From assembly GCF_032854445.1 (NCBI RefSeq), contig NC_088295.1:40597385-40661384 (forward strand): a stretch of DNA of 64,000 bases, given 5' to 3'. The position numbers and the translations under genes were made by a program. Shown piece by piece: positions 11,776 through 23,480 of this stretch (the stretch's first letter is position 1; the number at the start of each line of letters is the position of its first letter). The notes beneath the pieces are model-generated. The model did not search any database. It saw only the letters and a program-made list of their open reading frames with translations, and was not told the origin of the DNA. Origin of the DNA: Liolophura sinensis. Lineage: Eukaryota > Mollusca > Polyplacophora > Chitonida > Chitonidae.

Positions 11776-12350
11776 CTTAATGTTTATTTTCTTGTCGGCC
11801 TTCTTATACGTCCTATTTCTGTCGTGCTAGCCCTTGGCAGGCTGTATTAGCCCCTGGCTTGACCTTGGACCAATACAGCATGTCTTGGGCCATTACGACG
11901 ACATTGGGCCTATAACAAGGCCGAAATGAAAAGAAACATTTAAGAACATAATAATATTGCGATCCAATGCGAACTCTCGACGACCGTTTGCTGCAGGGAA
12001 AGGTTGTTAGTGAGTTGCCAAATGTCAGGGTTTTACCCGTGCGTACCCGGGTTTCCTCCACCCTTAAGACTGACGGTCATCGTACAAGCGAAAATTTCTT
12101 AAGCAGGACAATAAAAACAATCATATAGATAATTAAATAATATTTGCTGAATCTACTTCTGTCAAACTGGATTATCAGTGTAATTTATCGATAAGGGGTC
12201 TTCAAATTGTTTCAGTTAAGCATGCACGAAGTAACCTTTTACAGGTTATAAATGTAACTTATCGTAGAGGGGTTTCCGACTTGTTCTATGGATCTTGAAG
12301 TAATCTAATCTTGTTAAGGTTATCGGTCTAATTAATCACAAAGGAGCTGA

Positions 12351-12404
12351 ATCTTCATCGTGTTGAATTATATCGCCACGTTGGATATATGAACAGTTCC
12401 AATC
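12351..12404 (+). repeat. second copy of the pseudogene upstream segment
   Basis: Matches 9799-9852. No receptor coding sequence follows it, so it may mark a lost or moved copy. Confidence 0.75.
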
Positions 12405-12894
12405 AAAGCGATACTGAGATACACATTTGGACTATGTTCAACTTGTGAATCGGCGTAGTGTTTAACTCATACGCCAATAAACATTCCTTTCCATCATGAC
12501 TGAAGCCGCTAACTGCTTCTCTTTGCACGAATCTGTCCTAATTTCTTACTTTACGTTGTTTTGAAAATTGTTCTTGCGATTACTGAACCATTTTGATTGC
12601 TGGCTGGTATATAAGAATTTCTAGCTTGACACCTAGATCCGTATCTATTTTGCCGGCTTTAAAGTAGATTTATGTTGTGTATAGTTATTAACATAATGTG
12701 AAGAAATAATATTATATGTAACCACAATATGATATTTATGTGGCTAAATCAACTGATTTAATTTTATATCATTTTATTGGGCCTGGAGATATTAAGCTTG
12801 TTTTCATCGCAGTTGCACGACCAATGCAGGCCTATTCATGGACGATGTTGAAGACACCAGTAGAACTGAAGTGACTTGCATGTATTAAATCTTC

Positions 12895-13090
12895 CATATA
12901 CGACTGACCCGCTGTGGTGACGTATAGTCTGCCTCGTGAAAGGTACGACGGGAGTTCAATCCCGAATCGAGTCATATCTGTTAGTAAATATGAACAAACG
13001 TCAGCCTCTCTCCTTGTTCATCGGAGCTACATGCAGAAAACGCTCCCCGCCTCCCTACGGAGTAAAATAGACAGCACGATGCCTGCATGA
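12895..13090 (+). mobile_element. possible tRNA-derived SINE
   Basis: GTAGGTACGACG-type D/anticodon-like sequence is followed by GGGAGTTCAATCCCGAATCG, a pol III B box. Downstream is unrelated unique sequence to CTACGGAGTAAAATAGACAG, a motif common in tRNA-SINE bodies. Single copy here. Confidence 0.35.
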
Positions 13091-13517
13091 AACATTCATT
13101 TCCTATAGCTGCCGTCGACGGTTTTTCAATACAACATGATTTTTAAAACAACCAATCTTCACCATCCATGATAATCAACATCAGTAATCTTGGTAATACT
13201 TGGCTTGGTGAACAACATAAGAGGAAAATGCTGACCAAGAATTAATTGGTGGCTGGAGGGAGCGTCGAATCTGGCGTCTTCGGCATTGGCTCCGGTCTGC
13301 TATAAGGAAATACCGTCGTGATAAAAAACAAAATTGCAAACCAAGTTAAGCCCCAATCATTGACTGGTATACATATAGGACTTGTCATTTATATTGTGTA
13401 ATAGCGTAAATCCTGTGTAGGCTTCATCCTCTCCTCGTTTTTTTTTTTTTTTTACTTGGTTCAGGCCGATTAGTTATCTTATTCTCATGTATTGCTAAAT
13501 GTTCCAATTCGATAAAT

Positions 13518-13597
13518 GAGTACAACTTTTCACTTGAAAAGGGATATTCTCTGATTAGAGTACAACTTTTCACTTGAAAAAGGAGATTCTCTGATTT
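13518..13597 (+). repeat. 40-bp tandem duplication (2 units)
   Basis: GAGTACAACTTTTCACTTGA recurs 40 bases later with the rest of the unit. Confidence 0.9.
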
Positions 13598-14399
13598 TCG
13601 CAGTATAGCAGATTGTTTTTATGTGATATTCGCCCATATACATGACCCCTGCCGATAGTGCTTGAAGTCTCGAATAGCAAGCGTATAGGCGTAGCGAGAC
13701 ATTCAATTACTGTATGGAAGTTTTCCAGCACTAGTTTAATTACTCTCAACGGACAATGTCATGAAAATACATTTAACAAATTGCATGGTTAGGCTGAAAT
13801 ACATTTCTGAAATGAAAAGGTTCTGATGATATTAGTTGTGCTCTCACACAAGATCTAGTGCAAACATGTATATTTATGTAGTTATGAATCCAGATTTTTG
13901 TTTGAGAAATCAGTTCCCTAAATCCGGCCCATCGAGAAAAGTATGTTGTAATTGGTTAATTTAGGTCACGTGGGTCATAAACCTGTTGAATATGCAGCCA
14001 CTGAAGGGCTGTTGGAGTATTTGCCAGCTGGCACACATCATCTCAAACAGTGTCATCTAACTATATAGGAAGTAACACATCCTCTATAGTGAATACTACT
14101 ACATCTAGTGGTCAGTAAAAGGATGAATGGATATCATTTGTTGGTAAAACACTGTTGTCTACGGTGTTACTGGTTAATTATTATGCTATCGGCCACCACA
14201 CTCAATATGAGGCCTATTCCATCAGGATACATTGAACATAAATCTAGACATCGTACCCGACATTCGTATAACAATTGTGATGTCAAGGCTATTATTCAAA
14301 ACAACGATCAATACAAACCAACAAAAGAACTAAGAAAAGCCTTTATAAAAAATATGAGAGGCCGTTAGAATGGATTCATGCATAGAAGCAGTCAATTTT

Positions 14400-14547
14400 A
14401 TTTGATTTCTTTCGCTGGTGTTTTACGCCTTACTCAAGAATATTTCACTCATACGCCTGCATGCGGCCAGTATTATGGTGGGAGGAAAGCAGACAGAGCC
14501 CGACCGAACCCACAACGATCCACCGGTTCCTGGGAGGCCTTCCAACA
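14400..14547 (-). mobile_element. SINE family 1, 3' half
   Basis: GTTTTACGCCTTACTCAAGA, GCGGCCAGTATTATGGTGGG and decayed core; the tRNA-like head is absent. Confidence 0.7.
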
Positions 14548-14699
14548 TCTGATCAAGTTTGCAAGCCGTCCAGTTTTTGAGAAGTGTGAATTTTCCAGCT
14601 AACTAAGGCTTTAACCATGTACATTTCGTTGTGCGCAGTGAATTTGGGCTTTGAAGCGTTGACAAAAACTGTTTTGTCTCAATCTATCTTCTACAAGAG

Positions 14700-14850
14700 T
14701 AGAAGTCGGACTTGACGCTTAGATTGCAGACTTAAGAGAAATATTGGTGGGAGACAAGTGTCTTAGGCTGGATTTGAACCCGTGCCTCATAAGTAATATA
14801 GACTGAAAGGTAAGCGCATTAAACATTCGACCATGATACGCGCCTCGAAG
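14700..14850 (-). mobile_element. third tRNA-like SINE or tRNA relic
   Basis: Minus-strand GGCACGGGTTCAAATCCAGC holds a good pol III B box (GGTTCAAATCC), preceded by a tRNA-like AATGCGCTTACC stretch. No closed cloverleaf is evident, so it is not called a tRNA gene. Confidence 0.4.
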
Positions 14851-15262
14851 ATTAATAATGAATAATAATGTTCTATTTCATTAGCTCTCTAGATATATCT
14901 GAGGTCACATCAACATTGTGCATTCTCGCTTTGTGATTCATCATGAATGTGCAAGACGAAAAAAACATCCAGTCTATAACAGCAAGGGTAACTTTCGCCA
15001 GTCCCTTAATTTAAGGCAAGAATGTAACTTTATAGGCACGGAAGCACTTTTAAAAAAAGGTACTTTCGTTTTTCGCTACTTTCATCGGAAATCACGCCGC
15101 CTTATGGAACTATAACCTGGACATCGTATTTATTACGAAACTTTGTAAAAATGCCCTAAACTTTCAAACAGATGCTGTAATCCACCTTGTTGTGAGGTCT
15201 AATCCACATCTAATCGCCGCGCTTTCAGAACACATGCTATATTGATTGAATGATAGACTGCA

Positions 15263-15375
15263 AGATGTTTAACGCCGTGATTAAGGATATTTCACGTATT
15301 TGACGGCGATCAGATTCACGGTTTGACGAAACCCAAGTGTGTGGAGTAAACCACTGGCCTTTGGCAAGTAATTTA
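15263..15375 (-). mobile_element. decayed SINE family 1 fragment
   Basis: TTTAACGCCGTGATTAAGGA, ATATTTCACGTATTTGACGG and ACGAAACCCAAG keep the order of the 3' core but are strongly diverged. Confidence 0.45.
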
Positions 15376-15492
15376 CCCCACGCAATATGTTCAGCCGCAA
15401 AGCGCCATATGCGCTGAAGGCAAGAGATCTCAGCCTCAGACATTGTCAACTGATTTATGAACATATAAACGGTCCGAAAAGCACTGTGTACC

Positions 15493-15797
15493 GCTTATCC
15501 AACCAGCCCTGTGGACCGGTTATTCAACGAGCACTGTGGACTGCTCATACAATTAACCAACACGGTGGGCCGCTTATGCAACGAGCACTGCGGACCGCTC
15601 ATCCAACGAGCTCTGTAGACCGCTTATCCAACGAGCACTGTGGACCGGTTATCCAAGGAACGCTGTGGACCGGTCATCCAACACTCACTGTAGACCACTT
15701 ATCCAATGAGCACTGTGAATCACTTATTCAGCGTGCACTGTGGACCGCTTATCCAACCAGCACTGTGGACCAGTTATCCAACCAGCACTGTTGGCCG
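15493..15797 (+). repeat. 25-bp minisatellite
   Basis: About 12 units near GCTTATCCAACGAGCACTGT plus GGACC, 25 bases each except one of 29. Because 25 is not a multiple of three, the open frame across it reads the unit in rotating phases; no protein is claimed. Confidence 0.9.
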
Positions 15798-16225
15798 CTT
15801 AGGACCACTAAAAGCCTGATAAAAGGCGGCGGAGGGCAATAACGAAAATTCTACTTAACCCGTATCTGAGATTGTCCGACTGGAATACCGAAAGATATGC
15901 ATGCCTACGACCCACTCAAGTAACTTCGATTGGAGTGGAAAAATTAAACAAAGCAAGTTGAAACGTGCCGAACTCATGTCGAATTCGAGCAAGCCAAATC
16001 AATTATATATTTTGTTTTAATTTTATAATTTTGTCATTTGCTTTAAAATATTAATAACATTCACAGAAACCTACGTCCAAATCTTACATATAATGTAAGA
16101 AAAACTGTTTCACCAATATGTTTATGAATAGGCATGATCTTTACTCCACAATAAGTACTGCGAATGAAGAAGGGACATTGTTAGGTTTGATGTCTTGTAA
16201 CATCGCCAGTAACTACAAAATGATG

Positions 16226-16491
16226 GGGGCCTCTGTGGGTCAGTTGGTTAGCGCGCTAGCGCAGCGTAAACACCCAGGAGCCTCTCACCAAAGCGGTCGC
16301 TGTGAGTTCAAGTTCAGTTCATGCTGGCTTCCTCTCCGGCCGTAAGTGGGAAGGTCTGACAGCAACCTGCGGATGGTCGTGGGTTTCCTCCGGGCTCTGC
16401 CCGGTTTCATCCCATCATAATGCCGGCCGCCGTTGTATAAGTAAAATATTCTTGAGTACGGTGTAAAACATCATTCAAATAAATAAATAAA
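16226..16491 (+). mobile_element. SINE family 1, full length with likely TSD
   Basis: Starts GGGGCCTCTGTGGGTCAGTT (tRNA-like head), with core GTTCATGCTGGCTTCCTCTC and tail AAATAAATAAATAA. Flanked by TACAAAATGATG (16214-16225) and TACAAAGCGATG (16492-16503), 10 of 12 identical. Confidence 0.85.
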
Positions 16492-16983
16492 TACAAAGCG
16501 ATGCGGAGTCGTACGACATGATTCTCTGCTAAGATCAACACCTCCCAGCCGTTGATAGATCAGATGCAAGCTTATTCCCAGTAGTGACTTTACCCCCCTC
16601 CCCCCTTGGGTTTTTTTGTAACGTCACATGTTTGCTCGATCCTCCGCTCGTCTATTTGAATGATTCTAATATGCATACTGAATATACACATGTAATGAAT
16701 TGCTTAATTAGCGCATTACCCACAAATGAATGTTGTGTTAATTGTGAATGCAGCTGCATGTTGCAATTAAGGACCCGGTATACAGGTATACCGCCATATA
16801 GAGCCAAGATTGCCGTAAATATCTAAACATAGGTCACACGACATCAGTGTATCTTCTAAAACAGGGAACTATTGTCATATTATTTCTTCCTGGAGAAAAA
16901 GTCGGTGGATGACAGAGCAGGAAACGAAAAGTTCCAAACTGAGAAGGTAAGTGTAGAATTAGAAAGCCTGACGATATACTTTC

Positions 16984-17148
16984 ATCTTCCCCGGCTGTTC
17001 GTGGGGAGGTCTTCCTACAACGTGCGGATGGCCGTAAGTTTCCTTCCGGGCTCTGCCCTGTTTCCGCTCACCATAATGCTGGCCGCCGTTGTACACGCCG
17101 TCGTATTCTTGAGTACGGCGTAAAACGCCTATTAAATAAATAAATATG
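16984..17148 (+). mobile_element. SINE family 1, 5'-truncated
   Basis: Contains GTGCGGATGGCCGTAAGTTT, CATAATGCTGGCCGCCGTTG and GTACGGCGTAAAACGCC, ending in AAATAAATAAAT. An 11-base insertion-like ACACGCCGTCG sits before the tail. Confidence 0.75.
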
Positions 17149-18370
17149 ATTTCATTTGATTCTGGTGGATGATAGGACCAAAGTTAGTGCGTGTCACCTA
17201 GACAGTTGGTCTATTCAAGTGGAGTGTTTTGAGAAGTTAAACACTACACCGTCTGTTTTTTCACAGCTTACACTTTTGTGCTATATAATGACTTTGTAAC
17301 ACTATTTCGCTAAATACTTCTTTGCAGAATGGTCTAGACGGTTAATATACGGGACCTATTGGCGATGGTACCTGATTCTGTAGGTTCGCAGTCAGTTTTC
17401 AACTCTATAATCTTTTCTATTCACCAAAAGTATATGTCCAACATAACGCAATTACTTTAGCAAACGCCAAGGCCCCACTTTTAGTTGTAGTACTCATCGT
17501 TATCATTTGCGTAGAAATGTTAAATTTAGGCAAAAAGCCGTTTAAAATTCCTAAATTATGGCCATTTTCTTGATGAGTGGCTGACATATAGGCCTAAGTT
17601 GTACGATTCATAGAATTTTCGATTCCGTGGACAGAACTTGATCACGGTATGAAATCAGATGTCTTTCATTCCATACATACGAACAGAGTTTTAACCTAAA
17701 CTCTTTCCAAATGCTTTTTTGAAAAAATCTACCGATATAGTTGTGGACACTTGTAGTTCAACATGCATTTTCAGTTTATTTCTGTAGCCTAGAACCAGAC
17801 CATAAGAAGATATGAAAAATATACTGATTCCTCAAAATTCATAAATAACCATAACATGAGCGCCAAGGGGGTCATGTTCCTTTTGCCAAGTAAAGAAATA
17901 AAATACACGGTGCGCAGCGACATTTAAACCACAAAAACTTGGATGTATGTAGAATTAATGCAAAGGAAACAATTATACGCCTTCCTTCAACGGTTATAGT
18001 TTTGAATAGCCCAGTGCGACATTAACGTATTTCTAACATGCTATAAAATAGCTATAACAGTTGCTTGACATTCTAATGGTTACATAAGATGAACAGCATT
18101 GCTTTGACAACACCATATTTAGTTCCTTGATTGCATACATCACAACCAATTAACACAATGCTGTAACATGAACACAATGCTGTAACACCGTAACAGGTAA
18201 TCAGTTCATTTTCACAAGGACATATACATGTAGTATGACATGGCTGCACAAAGTTAACTATGTAAGCATAGGAACTCAGGCGCCAGCGAAGTCATTCAAA
18301 TTTTTCTACACCTTATTACGCTCTGTAATGTTATCAGTAATGGGGACAGAAGTTTAACAGGATTACAGCA
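17149..18370. other. intergenic or 5' region of GPCR copy 3
   Basis: Probably contains an intron and perhaps a non-coding first exon of the receptor; no coding signal seen. Confidence 0.5.
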
Positions 18371-18383
18371 TTTGTCTTTGCAG
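18371..18383 (+). other. 3' splice acceptor of a 5'UTR exon, GPCR copy 3
   Basis: TTTGTCTTTGCAG precedes a 17-base leader and the ATG at 18401. It matches the acceptor of the inverted paralog (6849-6861), so the duplicated unit included the end of a 5'UTR intron. Confidence 0.6.
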
Positions 18384-18400
18384 ATTGTGATCACACAAGC

Positions 18401-19576
18401 ATGGCCAACGCCACTTTCCAGTTCAACAACTGTTCCGAGATAGTCGACCTCGATCATCCTGACAACAGCAACAACGACCAACTTCCTCTGGATGTACTCC
18501 AAGCTAAAATAAACTGTCAGATTGACGCTTTTAATCTGAGAATATTGCCGTTTACTACTCTAGTACAGGGTCTCTTGTATTACGGCACAACCGTCATCGT
18601 CTGTGTTGGGTTATTTTTTAACGCTGTGTCGTTCGTGGTGTTGACGAGAAAGAGAATGAGGAAATCCTCCGTCAACATGTTCCTCACGGCTTTGACCATC
18701 TCTGATTCTCTGTCGCTCACCATGAACTTCATGATAGGGGTGATCCGAGCACAGAACTTTTCGGCGAACCAGAGTTTCATGGACAACCAATCTCTGTGTA
18801 AGCTTCACGGAGTGTTTGTGGTTGTTTTCAACCTTTTGTCCGTGTGGACCATCGTGTCCTTCACCATCGCGCGCTTTCTCATCGTCAAATATCCTCATAA
18901 AGCTAATAATTTCACAGAGAAGAGGACGCTGATCATCATCGCTTCTGTCTGGTTAGCCGTTATCATGTTCTCCTGTCATAAAATCTTCATCACCGGCTTC
19001 GAAGGAGATTCAGTGTTCGGATACAAAGGTTGCCAGACGGATCGGGCTCGTGTACCAGACATTGGCAAGTTCTACGTGGCTTTCAACACCTGGCTGCCAT
19101 CCCTTTTGATCCTGACTTTAAATGTTTTCATAATACGGATGATCAGAAAGCAAAATTCACGAAGGCAAGCAATGCTTGGGTCTAAAAATCCCACAACCAC
19201 CAGTCTGGATGTGAAGGCCACGAAACTGTTGCTGACTGTGTCCTTCACCTACCTCGTCTTGAGATCTCCTTTGGGTATCATTCAAACCTTAGAATTATTC
19301 CTATACCAGGTTGTTCACGCCGCGCCAATAACCAGTCCGCTTTACGTCTTTAACTGCACGATGAAGATCAAATTGAAGTGGATTCGAGCATTTTTCTTCT
19401 TCTTTTACCAACTTAACTTCGCTGTGAACTTTTTCCTGAACGCTTTCACGTCATCGGGCACGATGTTTCAGAGGACATTGTGGGATCTTATGGGTGGAAA
19501 GGCTAAGAAATCACGCGACACTCCCTGTGCTGTGCAGGTGCCGGTAACTGTGGCGTCAAATACATGTAGAATCTAA
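18401..19576 (+). CDS. rhodopsin-like (class A) GPCR, copy 3
   Basis: A 391-residue seven-helix receptor in one coding exon. It starts MANATFQF, right after a conserved acceptor and 17-base leader. Seen: N-glycosylation sites near the N-terminus, N74 in TM1, D102 in TM2, C133 and C211, A157-R158-F159 in place of DRY, a proline in TM6, and NFFLN in TM7 in place of NPxxY (Asn kept, Pro and Tyr lost). Through TM5 it is about 97% identical to copy 2; the region from intracellular loop 3 onward is much more divergent. It belongs to a local receptor family with copies at 98-1303 and 5641-6831 and a pseudogene at 9907-10543. Its ligand cannot be told from sequence. Confidence 0.9.
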   Translation: MANATFQFNNCSEIVDLDHPDNSNNDQLPLDVLQAKINCQIDAFNLRILPFTTLVQGLLYYGTTVIVCVGLFFNAVSFVVLTRKRMRKSSVNMFLTALTISDSLSLTMNFMIGVIRAQNFSANQSFMDNQSLCKLHGVFVVVFNLLSVWTIVSFTIARFLIVKYPHKANNFTEKRTLIIIASVWLAVIMFSCHKIFITGFEGDSVFGYKGCQTDRARVPDIGKFYVAFNTWLPSLLILTLNVFIIRMIRKQNSRRQAMLGSKNPTTTSLDVKATKLLLTVSFTYLVLRSPLGIIQTLELFLYQVVHAAPITSPLYVFNCTMKIKLKWIRAFFFFFYQLNFAVNFFLNAFTSSGTMFQRTLWDLMGGKAKKSRDTPCAVQVPVTVASNTCRI

Positions 19577-21319
19577 AGACGGCTTCAATTACTGAGAACT
19601 GGTACCATGATGATCACGTAGATTTCTAAAATTACACAAGACTACAGTTCCACGGGAGTCAGTGTTGAACTAAGCGTTAGCCTTTAAAAAATATCGATAT
19701 CCAGACAATCTGATGTCATTTTTCATATTGTAGAACATATATTTCGATTCAGTAAACAGTGTTTTGACCGAATCAAAAATGTTAACCGTTTTAATACACG
19801 GCAGTGTACAAGTAGACGACCAAAATATCAAATAACTGAATAATGACTGGTACATGGTGTCAATGCTTTCTTTTGCATAATGGACTCTGTATTCGTTTCA
19901 ATGGGACCAGGACGTAGTCTGTTCAGGTTATCGGAATGTAAATTATCAGAAAGCAAACCTTGCATCTACTCCCTTTAGCCCGAACGATGGACAGTAGTTT
20001 ATCGCTCTGCATTCCTTTTGTATGAGACAAGGAAGGCTGGTATAAAGATTGTGAATGTGACATGACGGACAGAGCTTCTAATATCTCTTCCTAACATCCG
20101 AGAACATAGGCATATGACTACAGGTTACAAATATAAATTTTCACTAAGTTGTTCAGTCATATATGAGTTGAGGAAACCCTGTATATAGGCTTTGAATGTA
20201 ATGTCTCATGTTGTTTTCATCAGCCACGTGAAGCAAAGTTGCGACTTGCTTGTCAGGAAAGGTTTCTCTTATCTAGGGTTGAAGAGGCTACAAATGGAAA
20301 CTGGCAGCTTTAATTGCTTTTGTTTTGATCGTCCGGAGGACCTGAATGACTCAGGGCATGTCTCAAATCTGTTTCAGTATCAATGATAACGATGTAAACG
20401 TTGTAGTTATTCTGTTCGTGTGTATATTGTCGTGACCAGTGTTTCAAATATACATTTATTTCATCAGTTGTTAAGAATGTATAGATATTTTTGGTTTTGG
20501 ATTTATCCATTTGGTCGTGTTTTATTATGTTGTCTGAATGGCGTTATTAGAGTACATTAAAATAATATGATGTAAACTTTTAATATAATAATTTAGCGAA
20601 TGATTGTACGTAAGCCTGCTTGTTGGATGAAAAATAAAAATGATTTTCAAATAGTATTTTGATAATCATTCGCTATGTAAGCAAGTGTTTGATGAATCAT
20701 GTTCACTATCGTGCTTGCCAAATAGCCTAAATTTAATGAGTTATGCTTCTGAGTTACGCTCTTGCTCTATACCAGAGATGTGCACATTCGATAATAAAAA
20801 TAAAATTTTTGAAGTTACCGAGAACAGCTCAAATTATTGCCCTTCAGTAGGCCTAATTATCAGACTCGTACCAGTACGACTCATGATGTTAAAATTATCT
20901 CACCAAGGCTGAAAACCTTACATTTCTAGCCGTATTATCAACTTTAGGGATGTTATCACTGTATCGATTTTGGACGGTAAGATATTTATTGAAACGCAAT
21001 TATTTTGCCTATTCTCAGATAAAAGCAAAATTAGATTGGATCCATTTTAAATCAAAATTTTCATTTCTAGGGTAAATATGCTCTTGGGCAAGATGAATTT
21101 GAACTAAGCTTGCCTGCATGATACATAAGGGACCTGTTTCTCAAAACACTTTTGGATCGAAGTCTAAAATTGTAATCTTTATTACAAAACAAAATATATG
21201 AAGCTGGATACTTAGGCTTGGCTCAGATTCTACCACAAGCGCACAGAATCGAACATCAAAATGTTATCGTTTTGAACTGATACCTATATATATTTTAAGA
21301 GTTTAATTTGGGTCACAGT
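19577..21319. other. intergenic after GPCR copy 3
   Basis: AT-rich, no gene or recognisable repeat beyond simple runs. Confidence 0.6.
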
Positions 21320-21584
21320 TTTATTTATCTATTTGATTGGTGTTTTACGCCGTACTAAGGAATGTGAATGTGAAAGAATACGACGGAGACCAGCATTATG
21401 GTGGGAGGAAACCGAACAGAGCCCGGGGAAATCCTCGACCTTACGCATGTTGGTGACAGACCTTCCAACGTGCGGTCGGTGAGGCAACTAGCATGAGCTG
21501 GACTTGAACTCACAGCGACAACATTGATCGTTGACAACACGTATCCATCCAACAGACTAGCTGCATATTAAACTGACGAGGCCA
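21320..21584 (-). mobile_element. SINE family 1, near full length
   Basis: TTTATTTATCTATTTGATTG, GTTTTACGCCGTACTAAGGA, core GCATGAGCTGGACTTGAACT and a decayed head ending GACGAGGCC. Confidence 0.8.
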
Positions 21585-21784
21585 GATTTCAACGGTTGTG
21601 TGACAAGGCGAACTAGGACACCGTCTTCGTAGCACTGGTTTTATTCTATATGATGCAAGTCTTCAGTACTATAAGGTTTTGCGCACCTTTATGATATATA
21701 GACGAATGGTGGGCTATAGACAATCCGTTCTCTGATTCCAACAAACATGTGTGCATGTTATCCATTGCTAATCTACCAATATAA

Positions 21785-21895
21785 CAAATGTCTGGTCGAC
21801 GAAGAAGCATTTTCGACGCATCGTCGAATTCTTCAAACGTCAATAGTTTACTTTTCATTCGTCGGCAAGCGGCTATTTGGGGCGTCATTTGTATT
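21785..21895. other. CpG-dense patch, possible unassigned exon
   Basis: At least nine CpG in about 100 bases (CGACGAAG, CGACGCATCGTCG, TCGTCGGCAAGCGG) inside CpG-poor DNA. Both strands are open; the minus strand from 21888 encodes KSKLLTFEEFDDASKMLLRR, which looks protein-like. No homolog recognised and no continuing exon found. Confidence 0.3.
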
Positions 21896-22000
21896 AACTA
21901 TGTGGTAAAAAAAACAAACGTACCAGTATTGTTCAAACCAAACATCGCTGTCCAAATACCTGACTTACGGGAGCATTACATGCATAGGCCTAAATACTTG

Positions 22001-22112
22001 CTTTATTGGAGTTTTACATCGTACACAAGAATATTTCACTTATACGATTGCGACCAGCATTATAGCAGGAGTAAACCAGAGCAGAGTCCGGGTGAAAGTC
22101 ATGACCCTTCGC
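22001..22112 (-). mobile_element. SINE family 1, 3' fragment
   Basis: TTTTACATCGTACACAAGAA, TATTTCACTTATACGATTGC and CAGAGTCCGGGTGAAAGTCA. Confidence 0.7.
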
Positions 22113-23480
22113 AAAACACCTCCTTAAACGTTCTAATTCATTCACTTGTTTCTTGCTTTAAAAGATACAGCGAAGACGTGTTTGGAGAAAACGAAAGTTG
22201 TCCCAGGTACCTGCAAACCTCCTGATCATAACCTTAGTCTAACAATACACAACAGACATGAATTCCACATTACACATATGCAGCTTTATGACTGTACAGG
22301 AGTTATAGTATACATATGCTATTCAGAGGCTATGAAACAAGTTATTCATGGTTCAAAGCTACAGCATACCAAATATACTTGGTACCAAGACTTTAACATT
22401 GTAGGTCAATCACATAACATTTTCTGGTCCATGGGCATGCATAAAATAACTGACGACAAAACAAATCAACGGCGTGTGAAATACTAGGGTGTCGAAGCAA
22501 AATAACAAAACAGCGTTGTGTTTGTTTTGACAAGTGCATGCTTTAGACGAACAACTGTTTTAAACTAGTCAGCAATTGTTTCATGTCACAATAAAATGGA
22601 TCACATAGACCATGATATTGCCAAAGTTGTGTTAAGTCACAATCACTCAATCCAGCTGGTCACATGCACCTGTTAACATTCCTCTGAATCCACGGGAAAT
22701 ATTTTGCTACGCCATACTCATAGCTGCTGAACATCAGGTCAAAGACCCCGACATTCATGTAAGTATCAGCTAATAGCTTGCAAAGCACATTAATGCCCTC
22801 CACGAAGCTCTAGCTGTCGTAACAACTGCCATGCACTATTTTGTTGGGAGAATGGATTGTGGGTCATGATTATGGGGTGTACAAATATTTCTCAACGTAC
22901 TAATCAGTGTACACAGACAAGCTGATGAAATACTAGGGTGAACTGGTAAAGTTAAAGACCTGTAAGGAACACATGGCCCTCACAGACGTTACGCTCATGT
23001 TAATGCAGGGACCAAGTGATCCAAATGTTAACATTTGCAATACCTGTACTTGCTGAACAATGACGAATGGTTTTGGCATTATAGAGCTCATCCTCCTCAA
23101 AGCACAGTTTATATATTTATTGCTAGTCACAGAGAAACACTGAATGTACTAGCACTGGAATACGGTTATAAGGAATACAGCCTCTGGTCAGGCGCATGCC
23201 AGTTGCCATTCCCAACTGTTAGTCTTCTCAGACTTTGATAAATCCAATTTTCCTATGCCTTACTAATTCTCAATCATAAGGACAGTTTTGAAACATTTTT
23301 CTATGCACTATCCAGAATAAGTCAATAAAATTACATTATGTTACACTTAAAACCCAATGATGGCTGTTGTTCGACATGCTTATCAGTTCTAGCTGGTAAA
23401 AAATGCACAAAACTAAAATAAAAGCAATAACGATGTGCTTCCTTAACGGTCGCCAATGCAGGGAGAAGTGTGACGACAAC
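22113..23480. other. intergenic and EXOC7 3'UTR
   Basis: The last few hundred bases are EXOC7 3'UTR; the remainder shows no coding signal. Confidence 0.5.
23116..23121 (-). terminator. candidate EXOC7 polyadenylation signal
   Basis: TTTATT on the plus strand is AATAAA in transcript sense, about 360 bases after the EXOC7 stop. It is the nearest canonical hexamer I see; position only. Confidence 0.3.

Noticed and set aside
15387-15842. A 151-codon open frame resembling a repeat protein
   Set aside because: It is a 25-bp minisatellite read in rotating phases; unit length is not a multiple of three and no flanking gene structure exists.
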